A DNA stretch of 5,979 nt from Nitrospirae bacterium RIFCSPLOW2_12_42_9 (GTDB lineage: Bacteria > Nitrospirota > 9FT-COMBO-42-15 > HDB-SIOI813), in contig MHER01000008.1 in NCBI GenBank assembly GCA_001805205.1, positions 7,263 through 13,241 on the forward strand, read 5' to 3'. The notes beneath the pieces were generated by a model. The model ran no database searches and was not told the origin of the DNA. It saw nothing but the letters and a program-made list of their open reading frames with translations. How positions within the stretch are numbered: the first letter of the stretch is position 1; every line of letters starts with the position of its first letter. Below are positions 1-4,627 of this stretch, in pieces. The position numbers were made by a program, and so were the translations under genes.

Positions 1-349
1 TAAGAGGCGCATACTGTGCGCTCTCCTGGAGCTCTCTTACATTGTCAACTCCTGTGTGGGATGCGCCATCTATCTCAATCACATCAACTGAAAAGCCGCT
101 GGAGATCTCTGTGCATGACTGACATTTCATGCATGGATCATGGGTGGGGCCTTCTGCGCAGTTTAAAGACTTTGCAAGTATCCTTGCTACAGTAGTCTTT
201 CCAACACCCCTTACTCCTGAGAACAGATACGCATGGGCAATACGTCCTGACTTTATAGCATTCTCAAGGGTCCTGGAAACATGCTCCTGCCCGGTAAGCT
301 CTTTAAATGATCTGGGACGCCACTTTCTTGCTAATACCTGATAGCTCAT
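1..349 (-). CDS. dnaX: DNA polymerase III subunit gamma/tau, N-terminal part (runs off the left edge)
   Basis: DnaX is the ATPase of the bacterial clamp loader, which opens the beta sliding clamp and loads it on primed DNA; the longer tau form also couples the polymerases. The visible 116 residues begin [20 protein letters not shown], a near-universal DnaX start. A Walker A P-loop (GVRGVGKTT, residues 45-53) follows, then four zinc-binding cysteines at 64, 73, 76 and 79, then the family motif [16 protein letters not shown] around 92-107. Walker B, the sensor motifs and everything C-terminal lie outside the window. The ATG at 349 was chosen because it gives this exact family start; the ATG at 360 is followed almost at once by a stop. 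A modest GGTGAT ribosome site lies just upstream. The gene follows tRNA-Ser and SRP RNA on the same strand, an arrangement common in bacteria, and may share their promoter. Identification is very secure. Confidence 0.97.
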   Translation of the reverse strand, partial: MSYQVLARKWRPRSFKELTGQEHVSRTLENAIKSGRIAHAYLFSGVRGVGKTTVARILAKSLNCAEGPTHDPCMKCQSCTEISSGFSVDVIEIDGASHTGVDNVRELQESAQYAPL

Positions 350-387
350 AAGATCACCATTGTTACTGTTGCTGCTTATCTCCTCTG

Positions 388-513
388 CGCAGTTGAGACA
401 GGACAAGGTGAATCTACGGCACACACGGGGGATTACTTACCGCTGCTTCCTTCCGGACCTGGCGGGGTTTGTAAGCCCATGTTGCGCAGGTCCCGGCCCC
501 ATGCTCAACTGCG
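388..513 (-). ncRNA. ffs: Signal recognition particle RNA, small bacterial type (4.5S)
   Basis: This RNA scaffolds the SRP: it binds Ffh and promotes the Ffh-FtsY interaction that targets nascent membrane proteins. The hallmark domain IV sequence, read on the minus strand as CAGGTCCGGAAGGAAGCAGC, lies at about 441-460. It carries the GGAA-type tetraloop and the asymmetric loop bound by the Ffh M domain. The core of about 100 nt spans roughly 400-500, and CTGCG can pair with CGTAG in the next helix. Outside the core I see a perfect 10-bp pairing of 388-397 with 504-513, and after a 3x3 internal loop a further 6 bp (379-384 with 517-522). The true transcript may therefore reach 379-522. The listed ends follow the 10-bp helix. 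It sits between tRNA-Ser and dnaX on the same strand. Confidence 0.92.
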
Positions 514-530
514 GACAGGAGACAAAAAAA

Positions 531-622
<92 letters not shown>

Positions 623-656
623 GGAAAATCCATAATCTATTGTAATTCTTCTTGTA

Positions 657-685
657 ATTTTAGGAGAAACAGGGTGCAAGGTCAA
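657..685 (-). promoter_or_regulatory. Sigma-70-type promoter of the tRNA-Ser/ffs/dnaX cluster
   Basis: Reading on the minus strand, TTGACC (685-680; 5 of 6 matches to TTGACA) is separated by exactly 17 bp from TAAAAT (662-657; 5 of 6 matches to TATAAT). The inferred start would be near 650, about 28 nt before the tRNA 5' end, which is a normal tRNA leader length. The outer edge of the -35 box touches the 23-bp direct repeat at 686, so upstream promoter sequence has probably been replaced by the rearrangement. The call rests on sequence match and position only. Confidence 0.75.
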
Positions 686-708
686 GGACTAAGTTATTAA
701 TGGACAAA
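686..708. repeat. 23-bp direct repeat, left copy
   Basis: A 23-bp sequence starting GGACTAAGTTATTAATGG is identical, in the same orientation, at 4577-4599. The two copies bracket about 3.87 kb carrying the truncated oxidoreductase, recQ and the mntA-hepT pair. Beyond the 23 bp, TTGATA recurs at the same offset (719-724 and 4610-4615), which may be chance. The left copy lies between the -35 box of the tRNA-Ser promoter and the ribosome site of the truncated oxidoreductase. I do not recognise it as the end of a named insertion sequence. It could be an integration or recombination site, or a dispersed intergenic repeat. Confidence 0.8.
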
Positions 709-723
709 TCCCGGAGGTTTGAT

Positions 724-840
724 ATGGCAAAGGTAGTAATCATAGGTACTTCTACCGGCGGGTTGCCTGCAGCATATGAGATAAAAAACATCCTCGGCTC
801 CCGGCATGATATAATTGTTATTTCAAATATCGAGACCTTA
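724..840 (+). pseudogene. Truncated N-terminus of a sulfide:quinone-reductase-like FAD oxidoreductase
   Basis: The reading frame starts at ATG 724 after a strong GGAGG ribosome site (713-717, 6-nt spacing). It encodes MAKVVIIGTSTGGLPAAYEI and continues to a VISNIET segment. This is the Rossmann FAD-binding start of the sulfide:quinone oxidoreductase / flavocytochrome c flavoprotein family: a strand, the glycine loop GTSTGG in place of GxGxxG, then a helix and a second strand. Family members normally run to about 380-430 residues and continue with a Phe-Val-Pro-Ser-Asn-Pro stretch. Here the similarity stops at about residue 39, and the frame then runs antisense into the 3' end of recQ, whose stop codon is at 848. 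The open frame persists to 975 only as an antisense shadow. No quinone-binding region or redox cysteines remain, so the product cannot be functional. The end is approximate (835-847). Confidence 0.7.
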
Positions 841-847
841 TTCCGGG

Positions 848-3034
848 TTATTCTTCACCTTTACGCGCCATCGTCGCCCGGATCAGCCGCAGCTCTTCGT
901 AGGAATACTCTTCTCCGAGCCTTTCTTTCACGGGGGTCAGGAAGTGCATCCCCAGTTCTTTGTATGCCTGCTTGATCCTCTCCTGTTTTTCAGGACTCAC
1001 AAAGCAATCCACGGAAATCGCCTCACCGGCCCCATCATTTATAATCAGTTTTTCGAGATGGGAGACGATCGTGGTGACAGACAGGCCCCGCCTCTTCGCC
1101 ATTTCCCCGATGGAAAGATTCTCCTTGCAGAGTTCCAGGGTGGTGAGGATGGTGGAAGACCTGGGTTGTTTTACGGGAGACTCAAAACGCTTATCAGCAA
1201 CCGGCATCGGCTTGATCTTATGTTGTTCGCAGTAGCGGATGATTTCCTGCAGAATAAGCTCACCATATTTATCCGCCTTCCGTTCGCCGACGCCGCTTAT
1301 CCTGTGCAGATCGGACAGATTCTGCGGATAATATATCGACATCTCTTTGAGGGTGGTATCGTGGAAGATGACATAGGGAGGGACCCCCTCCTGATCGGCC
1401 AGCGTCTTTCTCAAGGCCCTCAGCAGTTCAAACAACTCCCGGTCATACCGGTCGTCGGCATCGGGTTTCTGTACAAGACGAGGCTCTTCAGGTTTCGTCA
1501 AAAACACCTGCTCTTTCTGGGAGAGGACCTTCCGGCTCTTCTCGTTCAACTTTAAGACAGGATATTTATCCCCGGAAAGATCTACATATCCCAGTTGAAT
1601 CAATTCCCGGATAAACGATTGCCATTGAGGCTTTGAATACTCCTTTCCCACGCCGTATGTTTTCAGGGTGTCATGCCGGTTCTGGAGTATCTTCTGACTT
1701 TCTGATCCCTGCAGGACGTCAACAATATACTGTGCCCCGAACCTCTCGCCTGTCCTGTAGACGCAGGACAATATCTTTTGCGCGGCAATGGTCCCGTCAA
1801 ACCGCTCCCTCGGTTCCACGCAGACATCGCAGTGGCCGCAATTGGGATCCTCATATCTTTCGCCAAAATACGCCAGCAACACCCTTCTCCTGCAAACATG
1901 ACTCTCACAATACTGGACCAGTTCCCGCAATTGACGGTATGCCGCCTCCCGGTCCTTTTCATCCTCCTTCTGTTCAATAAAGTGCTCAATCTTGAACTTG
2001 TCTCCATAACTGAAAAACAGGATGCAGTCGCTTCTCAACCCGTCTCTGCCCGCACGGCCAGTTTCCTGATAGTATCCCTCGATGCTCTTGGGCAGATCAT
2101 AGTGGATGACATAACGCACATTGGGTTTATCAATGCCCATGCCAAAGGCAATGGTCGCCACGATGATCTCCACATCGTCCCGGATAAAACGCTCCTGATT
2201 TTCATTCCTCACTTCGGGAGTCAGTCCTGCATGGTAAGGGAGAGCGCGATAGCCATCCGATTGAAGGCTTGCCGCCAGACTGTCGGCAGTCTTTCGGCTC
2301 TGGCAATAGATAATCCCTGAATCATTTTTCGCTTCGCTCAATGCAAGCACTGCCCTTCTCGTCTCCAGATACTGGAGTATCTGATGATAGGGATGTTCCT
2401 TGGGCCTGATCTGATAATAGAGATTCTTCCGGTTAAAGCTTGCCTTAAAGACCCTGCATTCGGGCAGTCTCAGATGCGAGATAATATCCTCCTGAACACG
2501 GGGGGTCGCTGTCGCCGTGAGGGCCATCACAGGTACGTCCGGAAATTTTTCTTTCAAGGTTTTCAACTGCCGGTATTCGGGCCTGAAATCATGCCCCCAT
2601 TCTGAAATGCAGTGGGATTCATCGATGGCAAAGAGGGAGACCTTTAACCCCTGCAAGAATTGGAGGAATTCCGGCATGACCAGCCTCTCAGGCGCAATAT
2701 AGAGGATCTTTATGGCGTTGCTGCACAGGTCCCGCCTTCTTTTGGCAATCTCTTCATAACTCAGTGAGCTGTTGATGAATACCGCCGGGATGCCATCGGC
2801 CAGCAGGCCATCGACCTGATCCTTCATCAGGGCGATCAACGGGGAGAAGACAATGGTAATCCCCTCGAAGATCATAGCAGGAAGCTGATAGCAGAGGGAT
2901 TTGCCGCCCCCGGTCGGCATGAGGACAAAGATGTCCCTCCTCTTCAGAGCCTCCCTGATGATCTCTTCCTGGAGAGGATAAAAAGTCGTGTAACCAAAAT
3001 ATTTCTGGAGTATGTCGTACATAGGATCTTGCAT
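848..3034 (-). CDS. recQ: ATP-dependent DNA helicase RecQ
   Basis: RecQ is a 3'-5' superfamily 2 helicase acting in recombination, gap repair and processing of stalled forks. From ATG 3034 it has 728 residues, longer than the ~610 of E. coli RecQ because of a C-terminal extension. Visible parts are Walker A PTGGGKS (40-46), Walker B DESH (138-141; DEAH in most RecQ), the aromatic-rich loop with WGHDFRPEY (~146-154), motif III TATATP (173-178), motif V ATIAFGMGIDKPNVRYV (~293-309) and motif VI QETGRAGRDG (323-332). The RQC zinc cysteines are at 381, 399, 402 and 405. An HRDC domain spans ~530-600 with SGVGERKADKYGE. A helix-turn-helix (~625-665, LSIGEMAKRRGLSVTTIVSHL) follows, as in many non-enterobacterial RecQ proteins. 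A TTG at 3037 and an ATG at 3022 are alternative starts; none has a clear ribosome site. All motifs are intact, so it should be active. The stop at 848 abuts a rearrangement junction and no terminator is visible, so transcription may continue toward tRNA-Ser. Confidence 0.96.
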   Translation of the reverse strand: MQDPMYDILQKYFGYTTFYPLQEEIIREALKRRDIFVLMPTGGGKSLCYQLPAMIFEGITIVFSPLIALMKDQVDGLLADGIPAVFINSSLSYEEIAKRRRDLCSNAIKILYIAPERLVMPEFLQFLQGLKVSLFAIDESHCISEWGHDFRPEYRQLKTLKEKFPDVPVMALTATATPRVQEDIISHLRLPECRVFKASFNRKNLYYQIRPKEHPYHQILQYLETRRAVLALSEAKNDSGIIYCQSRKTADSLAASLQSDGYRALPYHAGLTPEVRNENQERFIRDDVEIIVATIAFGMGIDKPNVRYVIHYDLPKSIEGYYQETGRAGRDGLRSDCILFFSYGDKFKIEHFIEQKEDEKDREAAYRQLRELVQYCESHVCRRRVLLAYFGERYEDPNCGHCDVCVEPRERFDGTIAAQKILSCVYRTGERFGAQYIVDVLQGSESQKILQNRHDTLKTYGVGKEYSKPQWQSFIRELIQLGYVDLSGDKYPVLKLNEKSRKVLSQKEQVFLTKPEEPRLVQKPDADDRYDRELFELLRALRKTLADQEGVPPYVIFHDTTLKEMSIYYPQNLSDLHRISGVGERKADKYGELILQEIIRYCEQHKIKPMPVADKRFESPVKQPRSSTILTTLELCKENLSIGEMAKRRGLSVTTIVSHLEKLIINDGAGEAISVDCFVSPEKQERIKQAYKELGMHFLTPVKERLGEEYSYEELRLIRATMARKGEE

Positions 3035-3157
3035 CAAAGGTACAAAGACATGGGTGGTTTTGCACTACACACTATGAATTGCTTTCAGGGTATCTAAACT
3101 TTCCAACTCATCGAGGTGAATAATTTATTTTTATACTTATTCTATAACTGGCAACAC

Positions 3158-3185
3158 TATATAATAAGGTAGTTTCTCATGTCAA
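3158..3185 (-). promoter_or_regulatory. Putative sigma-70-type promoter for recQ
   Basis: On the minus strand a perfect TTGACA (3185-3180) is followed after 16 bp by TATATA (3163-3158; 4 of 6 matches to TATAAT). Transcription would start near 3150, giving recQ a leader of about 115 nt. I see no small ORF or strong hairpin in that leader. The promoter lies in the 206-bp AT-rich gap between hepT (stop at 3241) and recQ. This suggests recQ is transcribed independently of the toxin-antitoxin pair, although no convincing terminator separates them. Confidence 0.6.
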
Positions 3186-3240
3186 GGTTTCTTAATATGT
3201 TTCAAGAGAAATTTTTAAATTCTCAGGGTACTCTGGTGGG

Positions 3241-3702
3241 TCATGTTTTATGAGGCTCTTTCTTCTCTTCATATTTTCTTATAAATGAAATGATTTCCTT
3301 ATTGAATTTATCAAAATCCCCCAGGTTATTTATCAAAATCTGGTGAATCTCCTCCGGCGTTATTTCTTTATAGAAATGCACCATGCGATTTCTATATCCG
3401 GCCATTTTAATAAGCACATCAGAGAGTTCTTGAGATATCACTTCCCTTTTCCCAAGCTCTCTTGCTATTTCCTTGTATTCTATTTCTTTAAAGCCATAGG
3501 TCTTTGCGAGTATATGCCTCCCTATATCAAACAACGCCTCTAAACTTCGTCTGAGATAACTTTCTACAAATGGGGGGTTTTTCTTGTCTGAGAGAAATTC
3601 TTTAATCCCTATCTTAGAATATGGTTTTATCTCTTCAAGACAACTCTCTATATATCTTGTTAGCTCAAGAATTCGGGCTGTATTCAAATTCGATATAACC
3701 AT
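3241..3702 (-). CDS. hepT: HEPN-domain RNase toxin, HepT family (formerly DUF86)
   Basis: HepT proteins are the toxin of type VII toxin-antitoxin systems: HEPN RNases that cleave RNA and stop growth until their active-site tyrosine is AMPylated by MntA. The 153-residue protein has the all-helical DUF86 layout: an N-terminal helix, a KEFLSDKKN turn (~34-42), a VESYLRRSLEALFDIGRHIL helix (~46-65), and a C-terminal GDFDKFNKEIISFI helix. The catalytic RX4HXY motif is complete as RNRMVHFY (R104, H109, Y111; window 3370-3393). Y111 corresponds to the tyrosine modified in known pairs. ATG 3702 was chosen because GGAGG lies 9 nt upstream; a TTG at 3732 is an alternative. The gene overlaps the end of mntA by 38 nt, which implies translational coupling with the antitoxin made first. 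Family assignment is strong; toxicity is inferred. Confidence 0.88.
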   Translation of the reverse strand: MVISNLNTARILELTRYIESCLEEIKPYSKIGIKEFLSDKKNPPFVESYLRRSLEALFDIGRHILAKTYGFKEIEYKEIARELGKREVISQELSDVLIKMAGYRNRMVHFYKEITPEEIHQILINNLGDFDKFNKEIISFIRKYEEKKEPHKT

Positions 3703-4132
3703 CCTCGATTGCCTCCATAATCTCTTTGTCAAGGGCCTTTTTTGTAAATTGCAAATCCGCCGCCCTTTTCATTATCCTTTCTTCAAATTCATCAACAGAT
3801 TCTATGTTCTTCTCGTATATCCTGATACCTTTTAATATCTCATACTGGAATAGTGCATTTACCTCTTGCATAAATATCAAGTCTAAATTAAAAGGATCAA
3901 AAATATCTGAGAATTCTTGGTAAAGCATCCCATATTGCCTGATAACATCTGCAGGAGGTCTTTCAAATGCGACTGCCACATCGAGATCAGAATGAGTTTC
4001 AGGTATTACAGTCTCTCCTCCCATGTATCTTATACCAGCCTCTGCCTGTGAGCCAAAGAGATAGATGCTTAGAATGTCATGCTTATCTGCGATCTTTTTT
4101 ATAGATTGATTTATCATAAGTTTAAAAACCAT
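3665..4132 (-). CDS. mntA: MntA-like nucleotidyltransferase antitoxin
   Basis: MntA antitoxins are minimal nucleotidyltransferases that transfer AMP to the HepT active-site tyrosine. From ATG 4132 this protein has 155 residues. A first helix (KIADKHD) leads to YLFGS (G27, S28), then the metal-binding pair D49-L-D51, and a third acidic position in the NLDLIFM strand (D84): the complete catalytic triad. Most family members have GS followed by about 10 residues before DxD; here there are 20, with a glycine-rich insert (RYMGGETVIPETHS). The C-terminal tail (~118-155) is acidic and helical, a plausible toxin-binding segment. ATG 4132 lies only 6 bp beyond a TATAAT box, so translation is either leaderless or starts at ATG 4117, which keeps all motifs; a TTG at 4162 would lie upstream of the promoter. 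It precedes and overlaps hepT. Confidence 0.85.
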   Translation of the reverse strand: MVFKLMINQSIKKIADKHDILSIYLFGSQAEAGIRYMGGETVIPETHSDLDVAVAFERPPADVIRQYGMLYQEFSDIFDPFNLDLIFMQEVNALFQYEILKGIRIYEKNIESVDEFEERIMKRAADLQFTKKALDKEIMEAIEDGYIEFEYSPNS

Positions 4133-4138
4133 AGGACT

Positions 4139-4144
4139 ATTATA
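4139..4144 (-). promoter_or_regulatory. Putative -10 box of the mntA-hepT operon
   Basis: A perfect TATAAT occurs on the minus strand at 4144-4139. Upstream, at a spacing of 17 bp, only a poor -35 (TGTTTT) is found. The predicted transcript start falls at about 4132, essentially on the first candidate ATG of mntA. That makes the message leaderless or places the true start at ATG 4117. The site is AT-rich, so chance occurrence is possible. Confidence 0.4.
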
Positions 4145-4201
4145 CGTATTATGACTTATCAAAAACAGATAAACAAACCTACATCTTCCCTATATGTTTG
4201 T

Positions 4202-4366
4202 CAACCAGTGCGTGGGAAGGGCACAATCACTATCCGGAATCAAACAGTCACAGTGACATATCCCGGAAGATCACACAACCCTATCCTGCGAAGCGTGCAA
4301 TGGGATCAACTGCCGGAAGTAGTGCCAGGCATGGAGAATACCAGGCTACAATTGCGATTTAAATAA
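4202..4366 (+). pseudogene. Possible C-terminal remnant of a transposase
   Basis: In this frame about 54 residues read RGKGTITIRNQTVTVTYPGR, then SHNPILRSVQWDQLPEVVPG, and end LQLRFK before TAA at 4364. The alternating beta-strand pattern, the HNPILR motif and the short hydrophobic end resemble, from memory, the extreme C-termini of some DDE-type transposase-like proteins. No start codon, ribosome site or catalytic domain precedes it: upstream lies the mntA promoter on the other strand. If real it is a scrap left by an insertion sequence. The assignment is tentative and depends on recalled similarity; a chance open frame cannot be excluded. Confidence 0.35.
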
Positions 4367-4381
4367 TACTACCAATTCTTA

Positions 4382-4513
4382 TATTTGCGTGACGGTTATA
4401 GCTTTGCGAAAATCGGTGATAAATCCTTCACTAACCTCATCACTTTCTTAGATTTCACCTTCCCTGAACCGAATATAAAGAACATCTGCCTCTGAATTAT
4501 AAGTGATTTTCAA
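4382..4513 (-). pseudogene. DUF2283-family gene broken by an in-frame stop
   Basis: From TTG 4513 the minus strand reads MKITYNSEADVLYIRFREGE-I, a TAA stop at 4450-4448, then in the same frame ESDEVSEGFITDF. This matches the short DUF2283 family (about 65-70 residues), which starts with K-I-x-Y-x-x-E-A-D-x-L-Y-I-R and continues with E-S-x-E-V-x-x-G-x-I-x-D. GAGGG lies 7 nt upstream of the TTG, so the gene once had a proper translation start. After the aspartate the expected D-x-x-G-x-x-V-G-I-E-I-L ending is not recognisable, and a second TAA follows at 4381-4379. Both the stop and the degenerate end point to a dead gene. DUF2283 genes are often found beside small toxin-antitoxin-like genes; function is unknown. 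Confidence 0.6.
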
Positions 4514-4576
4514 AAATAACCCTCATTAAATATTGTTTATTATTCATTCAGATAGATTTTTATGTGAGGCAACGGG

Positions 4577-4599
4577 GGACTAAGTTATTAATGGACAAA
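4577..4599. repeat. 23-bp direct repeat, right copy
   Basis: It is identical to and in the same orientation as 686-708. It begins GGACTAAGTTATTAATGG and lies 28 bp downstream of the stop codon of the PKD-repeat gene, between that gene and the DUF2283 remnant. Both copies contain ATGGACAAA. Here that ATG opens a frame of only 21 codons with no recognisable product, so the ATG is unlikely to be a conserved gene start. No inverted copy was found in the window. Confidence 0.8.
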
Positions 4600-4627
4600 A
4601 AGGAATCTATTGATAAAAACCGGTCGA

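Larger units (their letters stand above)
4163..4627. other. 465-bp gap without an intact gene
   Basis: This AT-rich stretch separates mntA from the PKD-repeat protein. It contains the probable transposase scrap (plus strand, to 4366), the broken DUF2283 gene (minus strand, 4382-4513) and the right copy of the 23-bp repeat (4577-4599). I find no RNA gene, no convincing rho-independent terminator behind the PKD gene, and no terminal inverted repeats that would define an intact insertion sequence. Confidence 0.7.

Noticed and set aside
129..341. Plus-strand frame of 70 codons
   Set aside because: It is antisense to the unmistakable dnaX N-terminus.
524..530. T-run right after the tRNA CCA as a terminator
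   Set aside because: Seven T follow the tRNA on the minus strand, but no separate GC-rich hairpin precedes them, and SRP RNA and dnaX follow closely. It may at most attenuate transcription.
700..723. ATG at 700 as the start of the truncated oxidoreductase
   Set aside because: It would add eight residues unlike the family, whereas ATG 724 has GGAGG six bases upstream and gives the typical MAKVVIIG start.
815..1555. Long plus-strand open frame of 246 codons
   Set aside because: It lies wholly antisense to recQ, has no recognisable domain and is explained by recQ codon bias. Other overlapping frames at 960-1235, 1633-1980, 1663-2007, 1778-2320, 2384-2605 and 2754-3065 were rejected for the same reason.
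3206..3224. AT-rich palindrome downstream of hepT as a terminator
   Set aside because: Only a GAGAA/TTCTC stem with a mismatch and no GC clamp is present, and no T-run follows in the right place; too weak to call.
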